A stretch of 64,000 bases of DNA, from assembly GCF_051020985.1 (NCBI RefSeq), contig NC_135000.1, positions 25,512,784 through 25,576,783 of the forward strand, in the 5' to 3' direction. Positions 22,465 to 35,246 of this stretch are shown here, piece by piece. Below the pieces are notes generated by a model. The model saw only the letters and a list, made by a program, of their open reading frames with translations, did not search any database and was not told the origin of the DNA. Position 1 is the first letter of the stretch; every line of letters starts with the position of its first letter. The translations under genes were made by a program, and so were the position numbers. Source of the stretch: Nomia melanderi. Its lineage: Eukaryota > Arthropoda > Insecta > Hymenoptera > Halictidae.

Positions 22465-24113
22465 GCTTAATGTCAGTAGCCATCCTCCAGTTTACGAAAA
22501 GGATAGAAACATTTTAAAACAGGCTAAAAATTGTCCAGAGCACCACCCCCATTAATTTCAGCTACGAGCCGCCACCGCACCCCAAACTAAATAATCATTG
22601 TTTTTAATTTTCCACGAGATCCCCGATCCAGCGATCGAGGGTCACTCTTCCCGAGTCGCATGTCCATCGCGCGTGAAGCGAATCCACGTGTAGCCGTGGA
22701 TACTCGGAATCGCGACGCGTTTAAATTACGGTACGAGCCGTGTTTCTCTTCCATTGTGCTGACCACGTACGATCCGCGGTCCTTAGGAACGTTCAGACAT
22801 GCATACCCCCGCGCCGCTGATATTTAGACGACGGAACACGTGGCCCCCGATGGCAGCGCGGCCTCCGTTCACCCCGAGCTAGGCTCCGTACTCCACTTAC
22901 TTACAATGTTGTTCGTCAACTCAACAAACAACACCCGCGAGCCAACCCGAGGAACGTATATAGCCGGTAATCCTACACTTCCCTCCCCCTCCCACCGCCC
23001 TCTGCCGGCGTCCATGCCCGTGCCACCTCGGATTTCTCTTACGTCTTCCAGCAAGCGTTGATACACACCCGCGACAAGCTGATCTCATTCTGTTGGCCGA
23101 GCGTTTATTTAAAAGAAACATGGTAACCCGATTTCCCTGCGGTGGCGCACCGTTTGGGTATCCAATCGCGGTAGCTGTAGCTGTACAGTCGCATATAATA
23201 ACAATCATATATTATACAGTCTTGGCAGCGCTGCTTCGTTTCTCTCTATTAGAGTTCTTTCGTTCATTTGTAGATTTAACGGTAAGATCTGCAGATCTTA
23301 TCGAAGACTACGTTTTACGATGGGAATTCGAATGTCTTTTTACGTTTGATTTAGAAATGATTTTAGAGCGCTTCGCGGTTTGCTCGAAAGAGGCGCGTTG
23401 GTTTGCTTACTGCGTAATGGCGCTACGTTAAGGTGCGTAAAGATGGCGGGGGTTATACAGCGCAGGATATGTATATTGAGTCGCTTAAGCTAATGCGGTT
23501 GAGGCAGGGAAAGAAACATCGAGGTAATTAATGTTTTGGCTTCTGAAATGATTATACGTGCTTAGAAGCTATAGAAGAAGGGGTTTCTAACCTAGAAAAA
23601 AGGGAAACGAGTAGATACTTGAATAACTAAGAAAAATATTATTTCATTAAGATTGACAGGAATCAGAGAATATCGAGGAATCGACTTAATCACGTTGACT
23701 TTCGAGCGACTTAATGGTAAGTCAGATTCGCAAAGATCTATGAATTTGTTTTTCGACTAATTTGATTTTTCCAACCGATCGTGGCGATTTGAAGGTGGTC
23801 CTCATATCTTCAGGAACAATGTGTTTCCAATTTCCCGGGACCGGTCGAGTTCGAGCAATTCCGGAATGCCTCGACGCGAGAGCAATTCCAGCGTAAACCG
23901 CTGATGGGACGGTTTATCGATCGCGAATTCGAAACTCTGTTTAGACGCCAGTAGTCGCGGCGCTGAAACGTGAGAGGTCGGTCCGTAACCCCGCGACCAG
24001 ATACGACCGAATCGTTAAATATCGCGCGCAATAGCCGGAGAACGTAGATAAACGCAACAGCCGAAATAACCTTAGCTCCGATTCCCGATCTCGACCGGTC
24101 ACTCGCACAAACA
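22465..24113. other. gene-free stretch
   Basis: No exon was recognised. GC-rich between 22.6 and 23.1 kb, AT-rich beyond. Short ORFs on both strands have no family resemblance. Confidence 0.5.
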
Positions 24114-24346
24114 TTAACCCTCTCGGTCATGGCGTCCTCGTACAAGGACATACTAAATAAATGCTCGGCGTATCTGAATTCGGTAAATTTTATTGTTTGT
24201 AAACGTTGTCCTCGTATTATCGCAACCATAGATTCCATTTGGCAATGGTGCCAACCTCTCTTATCAAACTGCGTTATCACAAAATAAAGGATAAATACAC
24301 ATTCAAGTGGAGTCAGGAAAAAATAATTCATGGTCGAAAGGGTTAA
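24114..24346. mobile_element. TTAA-flanked MITE, family J (CCCTCTCGGTCATGG ends)
   Basis: The left end TTAACCCTCTCGGTCATGG is mirrored by TTCATGGTCGAAAGGGTTAA. The inside is unrelated to the other families. Length about 230 bases, no ORF of note. Confidence 0.75.
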
Positions 24347-25697
24347 TGCATTCGACGCTAGCGGAGAATATACGATTTCATTTGCAATCTCAATTCATCT
24401 TGCTTCGCATCAAGATACATTTCACCTTTTCGCGGCACAATTCTTCTGTCATCCATAATTGTGCGCATTATAGAAATCTAACGTCATCGCACAGTGGACA
24501 ATTCCATAATTTTCGAATCACAGTGATACTATATTTACAGAGTCTATTTAAATATTATTCACTACAACAACTAAAGTACAACAAAGATACTCTCGCCGGC
24601 AATTCCGAACGCTCCTCTAACCACGAGTGCCTTCGCAATCGTCCAATCTCTTAGCTCCGTTCGCAAAAAGACAAAATAGTCTTCAACAAAATTGACTTGC
24701 AAAACATCCCGTGACCTCTCTTCCGCGTTCCGCGCGTCTCCGCGAAAGAAGAGACAGCACCGCAAAGACGTCGTCTCGATGAAGCACTCGTCGCGGGGAT
24801 GTAAAACGGGCGTGTTTTGACAGACTGGAACGTACGAGTAACAATTAGTGTAACGACAATCCGCACCCTCGCGGTTCCCATAGGAAAATCTAACAACCCT
24901 CCTGGCTCGGGGAGAGAGGAGACGTCGCGCGAGATAAGCATCCCTTGTTACGTAGTACGTACGACCGCCACCACCATCGTACTCCGGGCTCAGCCGCCAG
25001 TACTTTTTTTTCTCCATGGGACCCGTGTGTGCGTATGCATGTGCACTCGGCCAAGAACGATATAGTTTTGGAGTGCTTTTAGAGAATAAAAAAAAGAGGG
25101 AATAACAGAGAAGAAGAAGAGGAAGAAGAAGCAGAGAAAACGCACGAGAGGGACGAACCGAAGGCTGGCTGGTTGGACCAGGAAAGTCACCCCTCTCGTT
25201 GTTAGCTGGTACCTCGTCGAGCAAGATGGAGAGGGTAGGAAACGGTCGAGGGGGGGACAGAGAGAGAGAGAGGGAGAGAGGAAAAGAGAGAAAGAGAGAT
25301 CCTCGCACCCCCGACAGTCTCGAATGGGCGAGGCCCCCAAGCTTTTCATCCGCGAACAGCCCGCCCTTAAACAGCCCTAAACTAAGTCACTTCAGTCCTG
25401 ACGTTAAGTGTGACTGATCGTCCAGGCGTGCCTCCGGAATGGCCACCCAACGTACGCGGTGTCATCCCGCTGACAATCGGGGAGGACGATAAATGCGGCC
25501 GCCGGTGGATGCTGGACGGTGCCTTTTATTTTCCTTCCCTCTCTCGGACGGCTGTCTATTTTACATTCGAACGAGGCTCACGCGTATTGACCTGTGCATT
25601 CTTCGAACGCGATCTGCTGTTTGCTGGTCGAGGCCACTGACGCTGGAGGGGTTGGTAACGATAATAGGGTAGCTTAATCTGGTGCTCGAATTTTTCA
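24347..25697. other. gene-free stretch with purine microsatellites
   Basis: A GAA-rich run lies at about 25080-25140 and a GA microsatellite at about 25241-25300. The 245-codon minus-strand ORF (24571-25308) is largely generated by these tracts (Leu/Ser/Pro repeats) and is rejected as a gene. Confidence 0.55.
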
Positions 25698-26078
25698 TCC
25701 CTCTGCACTCGGAAGTTTCTCGCTAGAAGTACTTTAACATTTTCTGATCAGGTAAAGAGGATGTTTTGTGAATCTTATAGAAACTTATAGGAAAGAAATA
25801 CGTATATTGAGGAAGAAAGCTAATTTGTTTCAATGTTTTTCAAATTGATGGGTTGTACAAGGGATAATATCAAATACCGGGTTTTATAGGTAACATCTTT
25901 GCACTCTGAAGTTTTTCGCTAGAAATATACATTTTCTGATGAGGTAAAGAGGATATCTTGTGAAACTAATTCAAAGAGAAATCACATACGTTAAGGAACA
26001 AAGCTAGTTTGTTTCAATATCTTTCAAATTGATGAGTTATATAAGGTACAATATTAAATATCGAATTTTACACAGGAT
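25698..26078. mobile_element. two truncated family A copies in tandem
   Basis: CTCTGCACTCGGAAGTTTCT (about 25698) and CTTTGCACTCTGAAGTTTTT (about 25893) each start a copy that keeps the family core (CGCTAGAAGTAC, TTCTGATCAGGTAAAGAGG, AGGAACAAAGCTAGTTTGTT) but lacks the inverted right end. Same orientation, about 195 bases apart. Confidence 0.7.
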
Positions 26079-26746
26079 TAATTATTAAAGATGTCACAGA
26101 CTGTACTCGTGATATAATTGAGTGAGATTGATACCGATGTCGATGATGGTTGAAGGATAGTTTAATTTGGATTTATGATCTTGTGATTATTGAGGATGTT
26201 AAAGGTATACTGCAGCAATTGTAATCAAATAATTAGGGTACATAGGTGCACATGCAAATGATACGATTAAGATGATCATCGCGATTCAGGAATTGTTTTA
26301 TCGAGCCGTGGTTGATAAAGAAGAAGTCAAGGTCACCGTGAAATTCCAGGTACATCAGTATAATCTGAGGCAAGCATGTATCTGCGTCTAATTTAAGTGT
26401 ATACGAAACCTTTGCGAGCGATTTGTACGTCGCATGGACACCGTTATCTCGGTCGGTGGCGATAATTCCGTGCAAAAATGGATAATTGGTGTCGCCAGTG
26501 TTTTCCACTTGGACACGTACACTGCGTTGAATGACGTCACACCGTTGTCCTCAGCAAGGTACAACACACGCCGCTTGCAATTCTTCGTTGCAACGTAGAC
26601 GCATCGTTGCAGTAATAATCAGTTTAACTAGACTTCGTTTATCGAGAAGAAATTCATGGAAACTCACCGTGCTAGCCACAATAACCTAGCTAACCCCTTG
26701 CCTTACCATTCATTTCTCAACTGTGATCGATACAACTACTTCATTA

Positions 26747-27119
26747 TTAACCCTCTACACTCGAGAATATTTTTCTCGATAAATATTCATTATTTTCTGA
26801 TGAAATTTCAATATTTTTTGCAATTGACATAAAGAAATACCTTGCACAAATGTGACAGAACTATTTTATTTCGGTGTTCCACGGGTTCGTACATTATATA
26901 AAATTTAATATTGAACTTTTAATTTTACAACTTTCTTGGGTCGAATTCATTATTTTCATTATTTTTCTAGGGAAATATTAATATTATTTGACATTCATTA
27001 TTTTCATTAGTTTTCTAGGGAAATATTAATATTATTTGACATTCATTACTTTCATTATTTTTCTAGGAAAATATTAATATTGTCTATAATGAAAAATATT
27101 CTCGAGTTCAAAGGGTCAA
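26747..27119. mobile_element. family A-like TTAA element with internal 49-base triplication
   Basis: It begins TTAACCCTCTACACTCGAGAA and ends CTCGAGTTCAAAGGGTCAA. Inside, a unit of about 49 bases (TTCATTATTTTCATTATTTTTCTAGGG-type, with AATATTAATATT) is repeated three times at about 26946-27085, lengthening the element. A decayed family D left end lies just before it (about 26692-26740). Confidence 0.7.
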
Positions 27120-27650
27120 TATTCAAAAGTACTATGCATTCGATTGCAATTCATATAAAAATGATTCGAACAGAAGAGTTCAGTATTGTTTCCATATTTT
27201 CGGTAGGTTCAATGCTCGTTCCATGCGCGATTACATTCTTCCCGCAGTACCGTTCGTCAACCCTTTCCACGAACATCATCCACAATACATCCGCGACGAA
27301 CAAGTAACGGAACACCACGCATTCCCGTGATCTATTATCTCCCAACACCATCCGGGCGCTCACAAGAATTATGATGTAGGGACCGATATAAATTGAGCAC
27401 ACAAATCAAAGGAAGAGAACTCGGGGATATCGGGAAAGACGTGTTTACCGCAAATATTTGTAAGGCAGCGTCCAGACCGCTTCATATAAATCACCATCGA
27501 TGCATTATTCCTCATCTTCCGCCGACGATCGGTGTCGGGGGATGAAACCCACCGCGCACGCGTCGTTTAGTCTCTGTATCATCCCCTGTGCACATCTCGC
27601 GTTGCAAAAATTGCGCATCAATCAACCATTTTATATTTTTATCTCCCTCG

Positions 27651-28000
27651 CGATTAATTAACCATTCACACTTTACGCGTGAATCGCAGTATCTCCTATT
27701 TACTTAAATTCTTTATATAAATAATGGTTAAAACAATGAAAGTTTCAGTCTCAAGTAAATTTGTTGAACAATGTGAATTCTTCAAATTTATAGTATGGCG
27801 ATCATAGCATCAATCAAAAATATAAAATGGTTGATTCTTGCGATTAATTTAATCTTTCACACTTTACACGTGAATCTCAGTATCTCCTATTTACTTAAAT
27901 CCTGTATATAAACGATGGTTAAAGCAATGAAACTCTCAGTCTCAAGCAAATTTGTCGAACGACGTGAATTCTTCAAGTTTCTTAGGGCACGGCGATTATA
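27651..28000. repeat. tandem duplication, about 190-base unit
   Basis: Copies start at 27651 and 27841 with CGATTAATT and share TTCACACTTTACRCGTGAAT, CAGTATCTCCTATTTACTTA and ATGGTTAAARCAATGAAA. Divergence is about 10 to 15 percent by eye, so it is older than the 8658 duplication. Confidence 0.8.
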
Positions 28001-29115
28001 ATCAATCCGAGCATAATGAAAGGGGTAATATGAATTTCATTACCGAAACGAGCATTCGTTCTTCTCCCCCGAAACGATCACGTGCTTCAGAGAAATGGAT
28101 TCATAAGACTAGACGGCCGAAACGCCGGTGACATCTTCCTCCGCAATAATTTCGCTGAAATATTGCCACTTGGAGGATTGGAGCGTGGCCGACATCGGCC
28201 CGTTCGTAAAGCTAAAGGGAATAAGTGCTTCACGCATGCCCGATGCGTCTCACAGTCTTTACGGCTTATTATCACCTCCACGCTTTTGCCCTCTCACCCG
28301 GGCATATACATCAGAACGCGGAGGAGGTGCGCGCCGGAGGAAGTCCTTGTATTTACAGTCTTTCTGCGAATACGCGAAGCCGCTTTCAGCGAAATTATAA
28401 CAGTCGAGTAATAGTGTTAGGTACTTTGTTGCAGGTATACAGGCTGTGCTTCGCGCAGTTACATTGGGACATTACTGAACGAAACGTAACAAAATGGTAA
28501 CATTCACCCATGGTCAAAATCACCCATTCCTGATTGCTTCTCGAACAATTATTAAAAGCATAACAGATGATCCCCTGAGAAATTACTATAGAAATTGATT
28601 CAACAATAGACAAACTGAAATGTAAATCAATAGAAATCTCAATAGCACTGTTGGAGTTTCCACAGAAAAATTTCAAAAAGTCAGTTTGACTGTTCGGCAG
28701 TTCTAGTGTTAAGATCTATGATAAATTTCAGTTTGCTTTCTATTTAACACGTTCGCTACTAGCGTTGCATATTTCTGACTTGATCCAATATTTTACATAA
28801 AGAAAATGAAATTGACCACTTGCGGAAGATTCTTTGAAGTATATATGGATGATTAACCTGTTAACTGTGGAATTTAATTTCAGAAATCTCTGATGATGCA
28901 ATGAAATCAAATAATAATATATTCTAATGAAAAGCTAAAGCAAAACGAAAAAGAATAACACGTTTATCTAAAAAAATAAATACTTTCTCGGAAGAATTAA
29001 TATAGTTTTGCTATTGCAGTTATTAAATCATTCGTTCGCAATTCAGTATTCTAAATATGAAAGATTGATCTCAGAAAACTGGCATTCAAAGGGTTAATCC
29101 TATAAACAGGGTTGT
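28001..29115. other. gene-free stretch
   Basis: No coding exon was supported. A decayed family G right end (GGCAGTTCTAGTGTTAA) lies at about 28682-28712. Several ORFs of about 90 codons overlap on both strands at 28.1-28.5 kb. Confidence 0.5.
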
Positions 29116-29311
29116 TTAACCCTTTGCCGATGAAAATTCTTTGAAATATTCAGAACCTTCAGCAGATAAAGTTGCATTATATACCAAATGCTTAATTAAT
29201 ATAAAAAAAGGAAACTAATGATCTCTTGCTGACTAAATCATTTGTCTGACTTAGTCTTCCAAATACGAAAATGTCATCTCGCCGAAATGTCGACATTCGT
29301 CAAAGAGTTAA
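29116..29311. mobile_element. TTAA-flanked MITE, family B, reverse orientation
   Basis: The left end TTAACCCTTTGCCGATGAA and right end ATTCGTCAAAGAGTTAA. The core runs in the opposite sense to the copy at 14867 (CTTCAGCAGATAAAGTTGC at left; CTTCCAAATACGAAAATG then CGACATTCG at right). Confidence 0.8.
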
Positions 29312-30292
29312 ACTTATAAACTTCGGAGTTACATATAGGAACACGATGACTCGTTTCAGCCTCATTTTTCAATACTAATAATTTTAATATTATTGTAGAA
29401 TATTAAAATCACAGAGCTATCTATCTTTCTATTCAGGTCAACTTTCATAAATCAGTTCACAACGATGGATTACGAATTTCTTCGAGAGAAATTCAAATGG
29501 GAATCTCATTCAGAGATTAATTGGTAGTTAAGTTCTATAAATACAAATTCACGATGTAAATGGCGGGAATTCGTGAAAATGGAGGTTTTAGATATAAGAA
29601 CCACGGTATTGAAGGTGTAGTTGTAGCGAGAGCCTCCCCAAACCCGCGTTTCGTTGCCTTTGCCATTCGACTCGGCTGTAAAGTCCACGACTGGTCTCAG
29701 GGCCACCACCACGCGTTCGCCAGAGAACAGAGAAGCGGCGAAAGAAAACGGCGAAAAAGTGAACTCGCGGCTGACTTTCAAAACGCGCTCATTTCGCGCG
29801 ATATTTCACCATTGGTCGCGCGGAAATCGCTTAAACGCGTCGATCCGCACGCGCGGGAATATCTGTGCCGGCGACACTCGTCCTTGATTAATTATCAGCC
29901 CTTCCAATCCGTGCGATTAAATCGTACGTTTATCGTATCATTTTACACGATATTTCACATCGCAGAAATACGCGGTACGGGGATATTAATATGAAACAGG
30001 AGTTCCTGTACTTGTTAACACTTTTCTTTGTGATCTCCGCGAATATCCTCGTTGAAGCTCTGTTATCCTTAATAATTCACCGGGAAACATAGATTTTCTA
30101 TGTTTATCGTAAAGCAATATTTACTAAACGTTAAATGTTCACCAGAGAGATAATATTTATTTAAGACTTCAAAGGGAAACGATATAGTTAGATTAGTGGT
30201 CAGTTTTTCGGTTATTAAACGAAGACTTCTCAGTTTTTCGAATGTTCTTTTGATATTGAAGCTGAATGTCTAATGAGAAATTTCTAGATTTC
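29312..30292. other. gene-free stretch
   Basis: No exon was recognised. The region at 29.5-30.0 kb has ORFs on both strands (91 and 144 codons) that do not resemble known proteins. Confidence 0.5.
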
Positions 30293-30512
30293 TTAACGTT
30301 AGAACTACTGAGTCGAATTGACATTTTCAAATTTGTCTATAGGAACTCTAAGAATGCAGCTACTGAAATTTCAATTGACTTATGATTCAATTCGCGTATT
30401 GCTGAATCAATTTCTTTAATTTTGCAAAAAAGCATCTGTTATCTTCTTAATAATTGGGAAAGGAAAATTTAGGAATGGGTCAATTTGACTCATTCAGTAG
30501 TTCTAGTGTTAA
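30293..30512. mobile_element. TTAA-flanked MITE, family G (GAACTACTGAGTC ends)
   Basis: The left end (TTAACGTTAGAACTACTGAGT) is mirrored by the right end ACTCATTCAGTAGTTCTAGTGTTAA. A second, 3'-truncated relative ends at 30673 (GGTAGTTCTAGTGTTAA), and others are at about 28712 and 42840. Confidence 0.8.
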
Positions 30513-30706
30513 ATTCTTTCCTATTTTCACCTTCTTCGATCTTCTTTATAGTTAACTCATATAAAACAAGGAATCATTGGTATTAGCTTATTGCTATTAT
30601 TTATCTTTTTAATATTTGGCAATGGAGAATTCAGGAATGCGTCAATTTTACCCGTTAGGTAGTTCTAGTGTTAAATCCGGTCTCAAAACTTTATAGCGAG
30701 TCACAC

Positions 30707-31141
30707 TTAACCCTTTGCACTCGAGAACTCCGGAGCAGAGCAATCTAAAATTTGTCATTGCAAACTGTAAAATTTTGTCATTAAATATATTATAACATTT
30801 ATAATCGACAAAAGACAGTAAAATACATCTATGACTTTTCTTTTCGTCCCTGTGTCATTTATTTACGTTAATATGCTTTCTCTATTAAAATTACATCCAG
30901 TTACTGGTAAAGTCAATGAGAAAAAGCTTCGAGAGGCTTGAAAATTTGAATTGAAAGAAATATTGAATATTCAGTATTTCAAATTAAAATTATATTTTGC
31001 AATGTGAAATATTTAAATAAAACAGCATTGTTGCTTAATTTATCTGTGAATTGTTAAATTAGTTTCAAACAATGTCGTCTACATTTCATCAGAAAATGTG
31101 CACATATTTCTACTGAGAAACTTCCGAGTGCAAAGGATTAA
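30707..31141. mobile_element. family A-like TTAA element, long form (435 bases)
   Basis: The ends TTAACCCTTTGCACTCGAGAA and CTTCCGAGTGCAAAGGATTAA are family A. The inside keeps AAAATTTGTCATTGCAAACTG near the left and TCATCAGAAAATGTGCACAT near the right but is nearly twice the standard length, so it probably contains a further insertion or local expansion. Confidence 0.75.
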
Positions 31142-31686
31142 TTCTACGATCAACGAATCAACGTTCCCAAGAGAGTAATATATAATTTCTCCTGATTACG
31201 ATGAAGTACAATCGGATAAGATCGAACCAAGCGTTCGCGATGTAGAAGTAAATCGATGCAGGCTATCCACGATAAAGAAAAATGAGAGAAGGAGCAAATC
31301 GGTCTCGAGTTAGGCACCAACGGCGTAACCTTGGACGCCGGTACGATAACAAGGATGTCTGTTATGCTGACGACGCATCTTCCACCGTAATCAGACTTAC
31401 ATATACCGCAACCGTCAACTACACGCGCGACAAAAATATGTACACGAGTGCAACGCCGGCAGGAGTTACGGTTCATCGAGGCCTTGCCGCGAAATCCGTT
31501 ACCCAAGAGCCAGCGGAAAACCGCTGAACCCCGGTTTTCGTCGCCCAAGTGTCTCCCGAGCTGAAGGAGGAGCGGAATGTCGGGAAATAGATCAAAGAAT
31601 CCAAGGCAACAAGCTAACTTCCCGTTGTCTCGTTCTCCCGCTAATTTCATTCGACGGACAAACGACATTTTTCAAGATAAACTGTA
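31142..31686. other. gene-free stretch
   Basis: The 172-codon minus-strand ORF (31150-31668) has no recognisable domain, no flanking splice or promoter support, and is opposed by an 81-codon ORF. I do not call it. Confidence 0.45.
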
Positions 31687-32280
31687 TTAACCCTTTGCAC
31701 TCCAGCTGATTTTCCAATCTACCAGCAACTCCAAGACAATTTTAGTCCTCGTGATAAATATGAAAAAATATAACGTTTCTTGGATTTTTTATGTTCTTAG
31801 GAAAAGATTAACCTTTTGCACTCGGAAATCTTTCATAAGAATTATTCAACACTCTCCAATAAGTTATAGACGATGTTCTTTGAAACGAACTGAATGAAAG
31901 AACATAGGTAAGTTAAGAAACAAAGTTATTTCAATATTCCACATATTTCTGGATTACACGAAGCTTAACCCTTTGCACTCGAAAGTTTCTCACTAGAAAT
32001 ATTTAACATTTTTTGACAACACAAAGACGATATTCTTTGGAACTAACTCGAATGGAAATCACAAGTACAATGAGGAACAAAGCTATTTTATTTCAGTATT
32101 TCACGCATCGAGACATTCAAAGTTCAACGTTAAATATCAGACTATAGTTTTACTGCGTCAAATTAAATGGTGACTGGGAGTCACCTCCCAAGTGCAAAGG
32201 GATAATATTGTGTAAGACTATAATTTTGGTATATCAAATCAAATGGTGATCGAGAGTCACCACTCGAGTGCAAAGGGTAA
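31687..32280. mobile_element. cluster of family A MITEs
   Basis: Left ends start at TTAA 31687, 31808 and 31965 (CCCTTTGCACTC each time). Right ends occur at about 32203 (CCCAAGTGCAAAGGGATAA) and 32280 (CACTCGAGTGCAAAGGGTAAA). Only the third left end has a full core and matching right end (31965-32205); the others are truncated heads or tails. Confidence 0.75.
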
Positions 32281-33373
32281 ACATTCTCGGATACATCGGG
32301 AAATAGATCATAGAATCCAAGGCAACAATTCATTCGACGAACAAACATTTCTGAAGAGACGCTACATTGACATTCTTGCATACAGCATTGAACACTGTCA
32401 AGTTGCACTTTTAATATTATGGAATCTTTCATGAAAGAGTACCGAAAGTATAATATAAACATCAAACACAAAGCAAATGGAAGTTTCTTTCGCAACTAGC
32501 GTTGTCGCTGAGCGTTGTTTTCAAAATATCCACGACAGTTGTGAGAGGACTCTAATAACATATAAAGATTTCATCATTAGTACCGAGACAATCAACAATT
32601 TCCAATCTCTGCGTGTTTCATACACGATTTCGATCTTTTCCTAGATATCGACTATCAGAGTTCCCAGAGGAAGACGAGGAAACAGCTCGCAGTTGTTCTG
32701 CGAGCGCAAAAACTAACGTAACACGCGAATCCTGAGCACCGGTTCGCGAGACGAGCGGATTCATGGCTGAAAAGCGTCAAGGGCGAAACAAGATGCAGTG
32801 AATTCGGTCGGAAAGTTGGTCGTAACTCGACGTTGTCGCCGTTGCGAATTAAGAACTGGGCCCGGGCCGGCCGATGACAAAAGGCTGCGAACGGCCGGGC
32901 GAGATTTTTCGAATCTCGTGTGGCCCGAACGCCATAAGGCCCGATGGGGGTTGCCTGCCGTGACGACCCGCGGCACGCGTTGCTCTTTTTACTATTCGCC
33001 GCGTTCCCTCTCGTCCCTCGGTCTGCGCGCTGCTTTTATTTCACGATTTCTCTCCCGTTTCACCGAGTTGGACGGCCGATACACCGGCGGACCTACGGGC
33101 GAGCTGTCAATTTGGCAGCTACATTCGATTCAGCAACGAACCCTGACTCCTCGCGGCCGGTGAATCATTTCTAAATATTTCTCCGAAGGGGAAGGCGAAT
33201 TGATTAGCGTCCTGTGATATTCGAGACGCAACCAGCAAATGGCTAGGCTAATGTTGGAGTTATATTGACGGGACCTAAATTGATAGGATTATTATAGACT
33301 TCGTCTATTAGGAGATCTTGACGCGTTGAACGCGAAATACGAAATGGAAAGAACATAATATTAAATTATTTTA

Positions 33374-33705
33374 TTGAACTGGGTTATTATACTTCTAGCT
33401 GAATGTCACCAGCATTATTTATAATATAACCTGTTCAGATAATCATTCGATCATTCGTGTTAAAGATCAGTAACAAGTTATTCTCAGTTTCCTTGATCTC
33501 CACAGAACTTCTATGTCCCAAGTATCTCCTTAGAATTTGATTGAACTGGATTATTATACATTCTTCTAGCTAAATCACTAGCATTATTTATAATATAACG
33601 TGTTCAGATAATCATTCGATCATTCGACGTGTTAAAGATCAGTAACAAGTTATTCTCAGTTTCCTTGATCTCCACATCTATATCCCCAGTATCTCCTTAG
33701 AAAAG
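33374..33705. repeat. tandem duplication, about 167-base unit
   Basis: Copies start TTGAACTGG at 33374 and 33541 and share GCATTATTTATAATATAAC, GATCAGTAACAAGTTATTCT and CAGTTTCCTTGATCTCCACA. They differ by small indels, including an ATT insertion near the start of copy 2. Confidence 0.88.
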
Positions 33706-34315
33706 ATGGCGAACTAATGGAGAATCAATCGCTTGAGTCATCTCAACGTCAAGCACAAGTAAGCATCGATGATGCATTCGTCTATAAGTAATAACCAACG
33801 ACAAAGCAGCTACATATATCCAATTCCAACGAAGGCGATCCGAAATGATCAAAGATCCTTCCAGCGGAAAATAATGCCGGCTCGGGGTAATTCGAACCGA
33901 TTACGAATCATTCGGAATAGAAACAGCTAAGACAACCGGGGAACGCGTCATCCGCACGAAACGTGACAGATGGGGAACTAAAAGTTCACTCACGTTTCAT
34001 GATGAGTCCCAGGGTATCCGGATCGTCACGTGGCCGCAGGACACTAGCACATACACACCGTCGGCGTAACGGCCGTTAACTCGGAGGTGTGAACTTTTTC
34101 GGGAAATGACGGCACCGTGTCATTTCTGTGGGCCGGCGTGCGACGGGTCAGAGGACAGGAGCGTTGGAACTTAAGGTCGTCGCCGAGCAAAACTAAAACT
34201 TCGGGCTTCAGTCGGGATCCCGGTGTTACATATCCCCCCCACCACCAGACCCCTTTTTAGTCATGTGGGAATTACATGCACGAGAATGGTTACGGATTTC
34301 ACGTAAAGGGAGAGG

Positions 34316-34383
34316 CGTCTCTCTCTCTCTCTCTCTTTCTCTCTATCTTTCTCTCTCTCTCTTTTCCTCCCTCTTTCTCCCTC
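34316..34383. repeat. CT-rich microsatellite
   Basis: Interrupted (CT)n with TTT spacers. It produces Ser/Leu-rich ORFs in two plus frames and an Arg/Glu-rich ORF on the minus strand, none of which I accept as genes. Confidence 0.9.
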
Positions 34384-34786
34384 CGACTTTCTTTGTCGTC
34401 GCGTTCGGAGGCGAAACAAAGTCTGGAGGCGAGCGAGTGCCGCCTCCGCGCGCTGTCGCCGATCCCCCTGAAACAAAGAGAACATTTTCCTTTGTGGAAA
34501 TGGCTGCGTCGTTCGTGCTTCATGACTCGACGCCTGATACGTCGAACTTCGAAGAAACGTTTCCCGACGGCTTTTACGATCCGCGGCCGGAGCGTGACAG
34601 GTTCTCGAAGTCGTCCAAGTGAAAACCAATGGGCAAATGTGGGGGAAGACCCGGAGAGAATTAGCTTCTCCGGGTTTCACTCGAAGTCTGCTTCCAAGTG
34701 TAGCATGGACGGTTCCAGGTAAATTATAGATGTGACGGATTCGGAGATTTACGATTTATCCTCGATTTGGTGTTTCAATTGAATGA

Positions 34787-34992
34787 TTAACCCCTTGGCG
34801 TACTATGACGAGTCGGACTGATGAAGATTTCTAGAGCAATTTAACAAACTATTTTGCTATTATCAATTTATTGTCTGCAAATGAAAGTTCCGTTTCAAGT
34901 AGAATTTGTTTTGTTGCATTTCTTCCAAATTGTCGATAGTGAAATGTTAGCCGAGCTTAGTAGCGAAAGTGAATAGTACGCCAAGGGGTTAA
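34787..34992. mobile_element. TTAA-flanked MITE, family E, complete
   Basis: The left end TTAACCCCTTGGCGTACTA and right end TAGTACGCCAAGGGGTTAA form a perfect terminal inverted repeat of 15 bases inside perfect TTAA borders. It is the cleanest element in the window and the reference for family E. Confidence 0.9.
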
Positions 34993-35246
34993 GTAGTTCA
35001 TTTGTTAGATCCAGTGGTTTGTAGCTAAAATTAGTGAGGTTACTCCAGGTAATTTGTAGCCTTGTTCGAAAATGTTTGTATCTTTTTCATCAACTGGGGA
35101 ATGGCTACTGACATTAAGCTTAAGAATTATATATTGCATAAGTATAAAGAAAGTATTAAAGAAAAAGGACTCATTATATTAAATCGATAGTATCAAGTGG
35201 AAATTGGGGGTGCTCAGTTTCACAGTGCCAATACGCGAGCCACTGG

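Larger units (their letters stand above)
32281..34786. other. gene-free stretch, GC-rich block and tandem duplication
   Basis: GC-rich at 32.75-33.17 kb with ORFs on both strands. The direct duplication at 33374-33705 is listed separately. CT microsatellite at 34316-34383. No exon was supported. Confidence 0.5.

Noticed and set aside
24571..25308. 245-codon minus-strand ORF
   Set aside because: Its N-terminal half is a translation of GA/GAA microsatellites (Leu/Ser/Pro runs), and there is no domain or splice support. It is a compositional ORF.
31150..31668. 172-codon minus-strand ORF between MITEs
   Set aside because: No domain, no conserved motif, an opposing ORF, and no splice or promoter evidence; kept as non-coding.
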